The position numbers and the translations under genes are program-made. Below, one piece after another: positions 1 through 7,074 of a stretch of DNA of 20,254 bases; the stretch's first letter is position 1, and the number at the start of each line of letters is the position of its first letter. A model generated the notes under the pieces. It saw nothing but the letters and a program-made list of their open reading frames with translations. It had not been told where the DNA came from and searched no databases. The stretch is from an uncultured bacterium (GTDB lineage Bacteria; Bacteroidota; Bacteroidia; Sphingobacteriales; Sphingobacteriaceae), in assembly GCA_903958995.1 (NCBI GenBank), contig CAJBVG010000049.1, positions 1-20,254 on the forward strand, given 5' to 3'.

Positions 1-85
1 AATGTGTTAATATGTTAATGGGATAATATGTTAATGAGTATTTCTTATATTTGCATTCCATTTTACATTAACATATTAACACATT
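1..85. repeat. Perfect 20-bp inverted repeat upstream of yebC
   Basis: Positions 1-20 (aatgtgttaatatgttaatg) are the exact reverse complement of 66-85, with 45 bases between them. The same word recurs outside the pair: a 13-base copy at 8-20 and 24-36, and attaacatatta at 67-78 and 91-102. The region is built from a few AT-rich words and may extend left of the window. It lies in the promoter/leader region of yebC. Whether it folds, binds a protein or is only a low-complexity expansion cannot be told from the sequence. Confidence 0.8.
46..53 (+). promoter_or_regulatory. Possible -7 element of the yebC promoter
   Basis: TATATTTG matches the Bacteroidota -7 consensus TAnnTTTG and lies about 53 bases before the yebC start, between the arms of the inverted repeat. 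No TTG is found 17 to 23 bases upstream, so the -33 part is missing or degenerate. If it is used, the right arm of the repeat would be in the 5' leader. Confidence 0.35.
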
Positions 86-106
86 ATCTTATTAACATAT
101 TAAACA

Positions 107-820
107 ATGGGAAGAGCATTTGAAGCACGTAAGCAATCTAAAATGAAAAGATGGGGAGCAATGGCAAAAGCCTTTACTCGCATCGGAAAAGATATTGTAA
201 TGGCCGTTAAAACTGGCGGCGCTAGTCCAGATACCAACGCAAGACTAAGAGTAGTTATTCAAAATGCGAAAGGTGTTAACATGCCTAAAGATCGTATTGA
301 TGCAGCCATTAAAAGAGCAAATGATAAAGATATCTCATCATATGAAGAAGTAATTTACGAAGGTTACGCTCCTCATGGTGTTGCCGTACTTGTTGAAACT
401 TCTACAGATAATATTAACCGTACTGTAGCAAGTGTTCGTTCTTATTTCACTAAAGGTGGAGGCAGTTTAGGAACTACTGGTATGCTTAGTTTTGTTTTTG
501 AACGCAAAGCTGTTTTTAGAGTAAATGCTGAAGGACTAAGTGTAGAGGAATTAGAATTAGAATTAATTGATTTTGGCGCTGAAGAAGTTGAACAAGATGA
601 AAATGAAATTCTTATTACTACTGCATTTGAAGATTTTGGGAATATGCAAAAAGCTTTAGAAGAAAAAGGAGTACATATTATTAGTTCTGGATTCGAACGT
701 TTCCCATTATCATACATGAAAGTAAATGCTGAACAAGAAATCGATATTCAAAAAATGATAGATAAAATGGAAGAAGATGACGATGTGAATATTGTGTATC
801 ATAACATGATCGTAGAATAA
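107..820 (+). CDS. yebC: YebC/PmpR family (TACO1-like) protein
   Basis: Full-length 237-residue member of the YebC/TACO1 family, cytoplasmic proteins first described as DNA-binding regulators and more recently linked to relief of ribosome stalling on proline-rich stretches. Seen: the N-terminal block MGRAFEARK...KMKRWGAMAKAFTRIGKDI, which is the Bacteroidota version of the usual MAGHSKW start; the NARLRVVIQNAKGVNMPKDRI core; and the acidic C-terminal end. The start is the only ATG ahead of the conserved block, and it has no evident Shine-Dalgarno site. It is the only plus-strand gene here. It converges on the RES toxin gene with a 12-base gap and is followed by a strong hairpin terminator. 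Identity is secure; which of the two proposed roles applies cannot be read from the sequence. Confidence 0.95.
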   Translation: MGRAFEARKQSKMKRWGAMAKAFTRIGKDIVMAVKTGGASPDTNARLRVVIQNAKGVNMPKDRIDAAIKRANDKDISSYEEVIYEGYAPHGVAVLVETSTDNINRTVASVRSYFTKGGGSLGTTGMLSFVFERKAVFRVNAEGLSVEELELELIDFGAEEVEQDENEILITTAFEDFGNMQKALEEKGVHIISSGFERFPLSYMKVNAEQEIDIQKMIDKMEEDDDVNIVYHNMIVE

Positions 821-832
821 TACACTTATCTA

Positions 833-1294
833 TTATATAGAAAAGAGCCTTTCATCAAAACTGAAAGGCTCTATTTTTTTGATCTTTATTTTATTGAAAT
901 CTAAGTGATTCGGATTAATCAAATAATTGTATTCACCTTGAACCACAACAGAAGGCACTTTTAATACTGAGGATTTACTGTTTCGTATAAATGCATCTCC
1001 TACTTTTTGCGAGGCAACATCAGGTGGGATTTCTCTCCACTTATAAGGCAAATCTTTTAATGCTAAACTTTCTATCTTCATATTATCTGGAACCTCTATA
1101 CTGATTAAGCAAAAATCCCGAGGCATAATTCCCAAAGGAGTATGAACTGCTATCTCTGCCGTACATAACGATCGGTTTTCTGAAGTATAAATCATCGCTA
1201 CTCCTTTCGAATTCCATCGTCCACCCGATTGCTCTGCACCAAATCCAGAAAGTTGGTTAGCAAATTTCTCTTTCGTTAATCGGTAAATTATCAT
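833..1294 (-). CDS. RES-domain toxin of a type II toxin-antitoxin pair
   Basis: A 153-residue RES-domain protein. The family name comes from its conserved Arg, Glu and Ser. Characterised members (MbcT, ParT and related toxins) degrade or transfer from NAD+ and so stop growth. Seen here: R26 in GGRWNSKG, Y36, E47 in CTAEIAVH, and S115 in KVPSVVVQGEYNYLINP, followed by the typical ending EPFSFDERL. All expected catalytic residues are present, so the toxin looks intact. The start ATG overlaps the antitoxin stop as ATGA, which suggests translational coupling. The last codons form the hairpin that terminates yebC. Family assignment is firm; NAD+ as the target is inferred from relatives. Confidence 0.9.
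   Translation of the reverse strand: MIIYRLTKEKFANQLSGFGAEQSGGRWNSKGVAMIYTSENRSLCTAEIAVHTPLGIMPRDFCLISIEVPDNMKIESLALKDLPYKWREIPPDVASQKVGDAFIRNSKSSVLKVPSVVVQGEYNYLINPNHLDFNKIKIKKIEPFSFDERLFSI
844..880 (+). terminator. Intrinsic terminator of yebC, inside the RES toxin gene
   Basis: A perfect 11-bp stem (AGAGCCTTTCA at 844-854, TGAAAGGCTCT at 862-872) with a 7-base loop is followed on the plus strand by ATTTTTTT. It lies 24 bases after the yebC stop. On the minus strand the same hairpin is followed by a weaker T-rich run (TTTTC), so it may also end the toxin transcript. It is unusual in lying wholly within the coding sequence of the convergent gene, over toxin residues about 141-151. Confidence 0.85.
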
Positions 1295-1719
1295 GCAAAA
1301 ATACCGTGTTCTATTTTGATGAGTTCATCCATAAGTAATGAGATGCCGAGAGATGTATCTAAGAATGATTTCGGCGTTTTATTACCCAATGCAATATTGT
1401 TTGAAATTAACCATTGGTTAAATAAAAATGCATCTGAGAAAACTTCAGTACCCTTTTTATATAACATCGCTATTTGAACAATTTTTTCTGACTGGGTAGT
1501 ATCAAAAGATTTTTTCTCTGTTTGGTAACGATGCATAGTTCGTTCTGAAATGTGCAGAAAATGTGACCATTCTAAAATGGTGAATGGTGTTTGTTTTACT
1601 AATTTCATAAATAGATTAAACTTCACCCCATCTCTGATAATAGTAAGCATGGATGTAAAACCTATACCTTCTGCGGCTGAATAGCTAACTTCTGGATCAA
1701 ATAATTTTGTAGTGCCCAT
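1291..1719 (-). CDS. Xre/MbcA/ParS-type antitoxin
   Basis: Antitoxin partner of the RES toxin. The middle part (FTILEWSHFLHISERTMHRY...) looks like an Xre-like helix-turn-helix. The C-terminal part (FNQWLISNNIALGNKTPKSFLDTSLGISLLMDELIKIEHGIFA, given here in pieces: NIALGNKTPKSFLDT, GISLLMDELIKIEHG) fits the MbcA/ParS/Xre toxin-binding domain formerly called DUF2384. I chose the ATG at 1719, giving 142 residues. An in-frame ATG at 1737 would add MCVYLC, but it lies upstream of the -7 box, so the transcript should not contain it. The gene starts 56 bases after the nuoN stop, and its last codon overlaps the toxin start. It probably represses its own promoter through the two repeats upstream. Confidence 0.85.
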   Translation of the reverse strand: MGTTKLFDPEVSYSAAEGIGFTSMLTIIRDGVKFNLFMKLVKQTPFTILEWSHFLHISERTMHRYQTEKKSFDTTQSEKIVQIAMLYKKGTEVFSDAFLFNQWLISNNIALGNKTPKSFLDTSLGISLLMDELIKIEHGIFA

Positions 1720-1722
1720 ACA

Positions 1723-1752
1723 CAAATATACACACATTTAGACATTTGTCAA
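1723..1752 (-). promoter_or_regulatory. Toxin-antitoxin promoter (TTG-N19-TATATTTG)
   Basis: On the minus strand, TTG (1752-1750), a 19-base spacer and TATATTTG (1730-1723) match the Bacteroidota -33/-7 consensus exactly. Transcription would start about 4 to 6 bases downstream, at or next to the ATG at 1719-1717, which predicts a leaderless or near-leaderless antitoxin mRNA. The -33 TTG is part of the proximal operator copy. Confidence 0.7.
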
Positions 1753-1774
1753 ATTATTTTAGACATTTGTCAAA
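1737..1774. promoter_or_regulatory. Two operator repeats of the toxin-antitoxin module
   Basis: The 17-base unit TTTAGACATTTGTCAAA occurs twice without mismatch, at 1737-1753 and 1758-1774. The period is 21 bases (two helical turns), so both copies face the same side of the DNA. Each contains a palindrome, GACA-TT-TGTC. The proximal copy covers the -33 element and part of the spacer. This is the expected layout for autorepression by the antitoxin or the toxin-antitoxin complex; binding itself is inferred. Confidence 0.8.
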
Positions 1775-1775
1775 A

Positions 1776-3242
1776 CTAAATAATTCCTGGGAATAAGCCT
1801 AAAACAATTAATAATAAGGTCAATAAGGTTATAAAAGGTAATAACATTGAATATACTTCTTGAGCATTACTTACAGAAGATTTTTTCAAGAACAGATAAC
1901 GAGCGATGTTGAAATAATAAAACAGTGCTATTACTGTATTAACAACACCTGCTATTAAGGCAAATAAGAGCCATGGTGACTGCGAAAGTTGGAATTGCTG
2001 GAAGATAGAACCAAACACGAAAAACTTAGCTACAAAGCCTGCTAATGGCGGCAAACCAGTAAAGGAAGCTAACAATACAATCATCATACTGCTAGACCAA
2101 GGCGATTTTTTTCCTATTCCTATTAATTCGGAAACTTCTTTGATGTTATAATTGACTTCCCAATACTCTAATAAATAGAAAATTGCAATGTTACTAATCG
2201 AATAGACTAACAAATAATACAATAAAGAATTTAATCCTGTATCACTAAAAACTAATAGGCCTAATAACATAAAACCTGTGTGCGATATGCTCGAAAAGGC
2301 AAAGATTCTTTTTAAATTATGTTGAGCTAGGGCCGATAAATTTCCTACAAACATAGATGCTATAGAAATAATCGCAATCATTTTTTCCCAAGAAAAATTA
2401 GGCCAAATTAACATTGTGCCTTCCCAGTTAAAATGAAAATGTTTGATAAAACTATACAGTATGGCAAATCCAGCAATCTTAGGTATTGTACTGATAATTG
2501 CTAAAGTACTTGGAGATGATCCTTCGTAAACATCCGGACTATAAAAATGAAAAGGTACCGCCGATGTTTTAAACAAATAACCTGAAGTAAACAACAATAA
2601 ACTCATGCCTACATAGGCTGGTGATACTTTAGATAAACTTGATAAAAAATTCGAATCGAGTTGTAAAGTGCCCGTTAAACCATATATCCATGTTATACCG
2701 TAAAGCATTACTGCAGAAGCGAAAGCTCCGTATAATATATATTTAGTTGATGACTCTGCAGTATGCTTTGATTTAATTTCAAATGCAATGAACAAATAGG
2801 ATAGTATAGATAAGAATTCAATTCCCAGAAAAATACTTAGCATATGATTAGACATGCATAATACATCTGCACTAAACAATAAAACAGGAATCAGGTAAAA
2901 GAATTCTCTGCTTTTAGGCTTTACTGCTTTAAATAAAAAAGGGATAAATACCAGAATAGTTGCAATTCCTAAGATGATTTTAAATTGTAGTATATCTTTT
3001 GATAATTGATAAAAACCACTAAACAATTTAATGGAAGTCGTATTAGAAAAAAGATGGTATTGAGTTAATAAAAGAAAAAATGAAATCAACACTCCTAAAA
3101 AACTTATGCCCGCTATCCATTCTTTTTTCAAAAAGAACACATCAAAAATAAATGCTACAAAAAAAGTAGCAACAAGTACCCACTCCGAATTTAAATAAGG
3201 TAAAGATGTTTGAATTGAATTTAGTGAGTCGATTGTATTCAT
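1776..3242 (-). CDS. nuoN: NADH-quinone oxidoreductase subunit N
   Basis: One of the three antiporter-like, proton-pumping subunits in the membrane arm of complex I. It has 488 residues, normal for the family, and about 14 hydrophobic segments. The charged residues expected in the membrane are visible: E142 in FLGIEFLSILSYL, K225 in GYLFKTSAVPFHFYSPDVYEG, K255 in ISTIPKIAG and K406 in LAGFVAKFFVF. The start ATG directly follows the nuoM stop (TAA then ATG, no gap), so the two are probably coupled. It is the last gene of the nuo cluster. No terminator is visible between it and the antitoxin gene, so read-through into that module is possible. Confidence 0.97.
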   Translation of the reverse strand: MNTIDSLNSIQTSLPYLNSEWVLVATFFVAFIFDVFFLKKEWIAGISFLGVLISFFLLLTQYHLFSNTTSIKLFSGFYQLSKDILQFKIILGIATILVFIPFLFKAVKPKSREFFYLIPVLLFSADVLCMSNHMLSIFLGIEFLSILSYLFIAFEIKSKHTAESSTKYILYGAFASAVMLYGITWIYGLTGTLQLDSNFLSSLSKVSPAYVGMSLLLFTSGYLFKTSAVPFHFYSPDVYEGSSPSTLAIISTIPKIAGFAILYSFIKHFHFNWEGTMLIWPNFSWEKMIAIISIASMFVGNLSALAQHNLKRIFAFSSISHTGFMLLGLLVFSDTGLNSLLYYLLVYSISNIAIFYLLEYWEVNYNIKEVSELIGIGKKSPWSSSMMIVLLASFTGLPPLAGFVAKFFVFGSIFQQFQLSQSPWLLFALIAGVVNTVIALFYYFNIARYLFLKKSSVSNAQEVYSMLLPFITLLTLLLIVLGLFPGII

Positions 3243-4856
3243 TTAGCTAGCAATTAAAAAATATTGATGTAAATAAATATATCCATTTACCAATGCATCA
3301 TTTATAAGAACAGAAACACTAGCATTACTCCAATCAAACAAATAAGAAGGGAATATCCCAAGCAAAATAGTAATAGCAGCTAAAGGGATCAACACCAAAT
3401 ATTCTCGGAATGTTAAATCTTTAAGGGCTACTTCCCAAGATTTATCTTTAAATTTCTTTTCTCCAAAAAACATTCGTTGTAAAGCCCATAAGAAATAAGC
3501 TGCACCCAACACAATACCTAATGTAGAAACAATTGCCATCCAACGAGGAAGCATTCCATTCGTACTCTCCGACAAAAACGCTCCAAATAGACTAAAAGCT
3601 TCTCCAATAAAACCCGACATACCAGGCAAACCTAAAGAAGCAAAAAATGCAATCACTACAAACACGGTGAACTTTGGCATTTGTAAAGATAATCCTCTAA
3701 AATTCGCTAAGTCACGATCCTGAACTCGATAGTATAATACTCCTACTAAGAAGAATAACATTGTAGATAAAATGCCATGTGAGAACAATTGATATAAAGC
3801 ACCATTTAACCCTTCAGTAGTTAATGAAGCAATACCAATTAATACAAATCCCATATGAGACACTGATGAATACGCTATTAATCTTTTTAAATCTTTTGCA
3901 TTTAATGCGTTTAATGCTCCATAAATAATAGATATCATTCCCATTAATCCAATGTAATATGAATAATGAATTGCTGCATCTGGAAAAATGCCATAACAAA
4001 TTCTAATTATTCCGTAAGCTCCCACTTTCAACAAAATACCAGCAAGTACTATAGATATAGGTGTTGGTGCTTCTACGTGAGCATCGGGTAACCAAGTATG
4101 AAAAGGAACCATTGGCACTTTAATAGCAAAGCCTATAAACAAAACAATAAAAGCTATAAAGCGGGTTGGTATACCATACAACTGACTATTACTTGCGTAA
4201 CTAAAGAAACCATCGGCTTGATAATTTGCAGGATTCATCATATGCAACATATTAAATGTATGTGCACCAGTTATAGGGTCTTTCACTGAAAAATATAATC
4301 CCACCATCACTAATAACATAAACACTGAACCAAATAAAGTATATAAGAAAAACTTTATCGATGCATACTCTCTATTCGCTCCGCCCCACATTCCTATAAG
4401 GAAATATAATGGCAACAACATTAATTCATAGAATACATAAAACAAGAAGAAATCTAAAGAAAGGAACACTCCCATAATTGCGAGGTTCATTAAATTAAAT
4501 AATATAAAATATCCTTTTAAGTTTTCTTTAATCTCGAATGATGACAAGGACGCCATCAACATTACAATACTACTAAGCAATACTAAGGCAGCTGATATCC
4601 CATCCATTCCTACAAAGTAATCAATCTGCAAATCACCTAAACTACCAATGTTTAAATGAATCCAATTTGTTTGCTCGACAAATTGAAAAACTGCATTTTT
4701 TTCGAAATGTGCATACAAATAACCTGCTAAGAGTACTTGAAAAACAGCAATTCCTGTAGTAATAAATTTATATACCGGTGCGTATGATTTGGGTAATACA
4801 GCAACCAATAACATCCCTACTATTGGAATAAAAATTAATAGTGATAGTAAACTCAT
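3243..4856 (-). CDS. nuoM: NADH-quinone oxidoreductase subunit M
   Basis: Antiporter-like proton-pumping subunit of complex I. I chose the ATG at 4856 (MSLLSLLIFIPIVG, 537 residues), 2 bases after the nuoL stop. An upstream ATG at 4883 would add MVFYERNID, which is unlike NuoM N-termini, and would overlap nuoL by 25 bases. With the chosen start the TM5 glutamate falls at E144 (FYELMLLPLYF), the same number as in E. coli NuoM. K246 (FAIKVPMVPFHTWLPDAHVEAP) and E419 (MSGFIGEAFSL) are also present. All key charges are kept, so the subunit looks functional. Confidence 0.97.
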   Translation of the reverse strand: MSLLSLLIFIPIVGMLLVAVLPKSYAPVYKFITTGIAVFQVLLAGYLYAHFEKNAVFQFVEQTNWIHLNIGSLGDLQIDYFVGMDGISAALVLLSSIVMLMASLSSFEIKENLKGYFILFNLMNLAIMGVFLSLDFFLFYVFYELMLLPLYFLIGMWGGANREYASIKFFLYTLFGSVFMLLVMVGLYFSVKDPITGAHTFNMLHMMNPANYQADGFFSYASNSQLYGIPTRFIAFIVLFIGFAIKVPMVPFHTWLPDAHVEAPTPISIVLAGILLKVGAYGIIRICYGIFPDAAIHYSYYIGLMGMISIIYGALNALNAKDLKRLIAYSSVSHMGFVLIGIASLTTEGLNGALYQLFSHGILSTMLFFLVGVLYYRVQDRDLANFRGLSLQMPKFTVFVVIAFFASLGLPGMSGFIGEAFSLFGAFLSESTNGMLPRWMAIVSTLGIVLGAAYFLWALQRMFFGEKKFKDKSWEVALKDLTFREYLVLIPLAAITILLGIFPSYLFDWSNASVSVLINDALVNGYIYLHQYFLIAS

Positions 4857-4858
4857 AT

Positions 4859-6763
4859 CTATATTCCTCTCATAAAAAACCAAATAATAACAACTAATAA
4901 TAATGCTGAAAATGCAAAGTATGATTGTACTTTTCCAGTCTGACTTCTTCTAACTATATCTCCTACTTTTTGTGTACCATTTCCAATAAAATTAACAGAA
5001 GCATCAATTATATATTTATCTAACCAAGCAGCAACCCCAGATAAAACAACTCCAAGGTTTCCTAAAAAATTAACAAACCCATCAACAATATATTGATCAA
5101 ACCATGAAATATATTTTGCAAAATATACAACTACATTTCCAAGTCCGCTCGAAACATTCGTATCTAAACGATTAAACAAATGTGTAGCTGGTAATAAAGC
5201 AACTACTTTTTTATAAATCAACAAGTAAGCGAATACAAAACCAATACTCATCAATGAGATTGTAATGTAAGGCATATAAGCCAATTCATGTACTTCTTCA
5301 TATAATGGATACATAAATAAACTTCCAGTACTTAATACAATAAGTGGGACTGAAATTGCGCAATGTTCCTTTTTTATTGAGGACTCTATTTTTTTCTGTT
5401 CTCCGAAAAACATTAAACTAACGTGCCTAAATACATAGTAGGCTGTTAGCATTACTCCAGCAAAAGCAAAAAATGGTACTAATAAATAGATGTTTCCATG
5501 TAGTTGAGCCCAATGCCAAGTTTCATTTAAAATTGCTTCTTTCGAGAAAAAACCAGAGAAGAATGGGATTCCAACAAGTGCTGCCGCTGATATTAAATAT
5601 ACCACAAAAGTTATTGGCAATAATCTTCGCACTCCACTCATTTCTCGAATGTCTTGAGTATGTATTCGATGTATAATACTTCCAGCTGCTAAAAATAATG
5701 CTGCTTTAAAAAATGCATGAGTATATAAATGATAAAATGCAGCCATTGGTGCTGCAACTCCAACAGCCATTACCATGTAACCTAATTGTGAAATTGTAGA
5801 GTAAGCTAAAATCTTTTTCAAATCATATTGCCTACCTGCAATAAACGCTCCTAGAAAAGCTGTAAACGAACCAATGATGGCAATGAAATTTAAAACAGTT
5901 GGGTCAAGTAAAAAATAAATTTGAAGCAACAAATAAACACCAGCAATAACCATGGTTGCAGCATGTATTAATGCAGATACAGGTGTTGGCCCTTCCATAG
6001 CATCTGGCAACCAAATATGCAATGGGAACTGAGCCGATTTTGCAATAACTGCAATGAAAAATGCGTACCCAGCATAGTGTATTAATTGTTGATCAGCTAT
6101 AGATACAAATAAACCATGCTCTTGTATTCTAGTAGCTAATTCATAAAGATCTAGTGTTCCCAATGAACTTAACAATAACATTAATCCTGCTAGGAATCCT
6201 AAATCACCAATACGATTTATAATGAATGCCTTTTTATTTGCAAGAATTGCACTTTGTTTTTGAGTATAAAATCCAATCAATAAATATGAACAGAACCCAA
6301 CTAATTCCCAAAAAAGATACATCCAAAATAAATTTCGGCTGATTAATAGTCCAAACATTGCAAAAACGAACAGACTGATATAACCAAAGAAAATCGAATA
6401 TCTGCTTTCGTTTCTCATGTATTCCGTAGAAAATACTAGAACCATTATGGCTACAATAGAAACTAAAGTAAGCATCAACACTGAAACAATGTCGATATGA
6501 ATACTAAAATCGATATGTATATTTCCTACTGTTAACCAAGGTGTACTTAGTGAAAAGGTGTTTCCATCTACAGATATCTTCAATAAGTATAATGCTGCTA
6601 ATAATGAAATAGAGATAGAAGATATAGAAACTAAATTAACTAGTTTACGAGATTTTATAAAAAACAATAGTACAAACGATATCAATGGTGCAGCTAATAA
6701 AAGAAGTGCTATTCCTTTTGCTGAACCAAATACAAACGATATCAATTGTGTAAACTGTTCCAC
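4859..6763 (-). CDS. nuoL: NADH-quinone oxidoreductase subunit L
   Basis: The distal antiporter-like subunit of complex I, 634 residues, with the long C-terminal lateral helix and anchor. Conserved residues seen: E153 (LFWELVGFCSYLLIG), D187 (NRIGDLG), K242 (AKSAQFPLHIWLPDAMEGPT) and the DLKKILAYSTISQLGYM block. The start is GTG: no ATG lies near the N-terminus, and the junction with nuoK reads TAGTG, a one-base overlap. The C-terminal lateral-helix region contains a near-duplicate, WFDQYIVDGFVNFLGN (residues 554-569) and WLDKYIIDASVNFIGN (580-595), discussed in the findings. Confidence 0.97.
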   Translation of the reverse strand: MEQFTQLISFVFGSAKGIALLLLAAPLISFVLLFFIKSRKLVNLVSISSISISLLAALYLLKISVDGNTFSLSTPWLTVGNIHIDFSIHIDIVSVLMLTLVSIVAIMVLVFSTEYMRNESRYSIFFGYISLFVFAMFGLLISRNLFWMYLFWELVGFCSYLLIGFYTQKQSAILANKKAFIINRIGDLGFLAGLMLLLSSLGTLDLYELATRIQEHGLFVSIADQQLIHYAGYAFFIAVIAKSAQFPLHIWLPDAMEGPTPVSALIHAATMVIAGVYLLLQIYFLLDPTVLNFIAIIGSFTAFLGAFIAGRQYDLKKILAYSTISQLGYMVMAVGVAAPMAAFYHLYTHAFFKAALFLAAGSIIHRIHTQDIREMSGVRRLLPITFVVYLISAAALVGIPFFSGFFSKEAILNETWHWAQLHGNIYLLVPFFAFAGVMLTAYYVFRHVSLMFFGEQKKIESSIKKEHCAISVPLIVLSTGSLFMYPLYEEVHELAYMPYITISLMSIGFVFAYLLIYKKVVALLPATHLFNRLDTNVSSGLGNVVVYFAKYISWFDQYIVDGFVNFLGNLGVVLSGVAAWLDKYIIDASVNFIGNGTQKVGDIVRRSQTGKVQSYFAFSALLLVVIIWFFMRGI

Positions 6764-7074
6764 TAATTTTTAAGCTGGTTAATTTTATCTGGATTAATTG
6801 TTTTGAAATATTGGTATGCTTTTATAATAATTGCTAATGCTACAGCAATTGAAGCTGCAGAAATTACCATCGCAAATAGTGCCATCATTTGCCCTTCTAT
6901 TTTATTAAATAGATGATCAAACACGGCAAGGTTTACTAATGAAGCATTAATCATTAACTCAATACCGATTAATATTATCACCATATTCTTTTTAGTTAAC
7001 ACCGCAAAAAAACCAATACAGAAAAGTGCTGCAGAAAACAATTGCATAAGTTGAATCGTAGAAATATTATTCAT
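6763..7074 (-). CDS. nuoK: NADH-quinone oxidoreductase subunit K, second membrane Glu missing
   Basis: Small membrane subunit of complex I (103 residues, three membrane helices, E. coli protein about 100), in the E-channel between the quinone site and the pumps. The first key glutamate is present (E39 in LIGIELMINAS, equal to E. coli E36). The second, E. coli E72 in AAAEASIGLA, is not: an ungapped alignment from GQ(V/M)M puts S75 of MVISAASIAVALAIII there, and no acid is nearby in that helix. The DNA reads GCA GCT TCA ATT GCT. The ORF is otherwise intact and its start overlaps the nuoJ stop by 8 bases. The gene identity is firm; the effect of the change is unknown. Confidence 0.95.
   Translation of the reverse strand: MNNISTIQLMQLFSAALFCIGFFAVLTKKNMVIILIGIELMINASLVNLAVFDHLFNKIEGQMMALFAMVISAASIAVALAIIIKAYQYFKTINPDKINQLKN

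Noticed and set aside
1720..1737. Antitoxin start at the ATG at 1737.
   Set aside because: This ATG lies between the -33 and -7 elements, so it would not be on the transcript from that promoter. The ATG at 1719 fits better, although read-through from nuoN could include it.
4857..4883. An upstream ATG that would lengthen NuoM by nine residues (MVFYERNID).
   Set aside because: It overlaps nuoL by 25 bases and the added residues do not resemble NuoM. The downstream ATG puts the key glutamate at the expected residue number.
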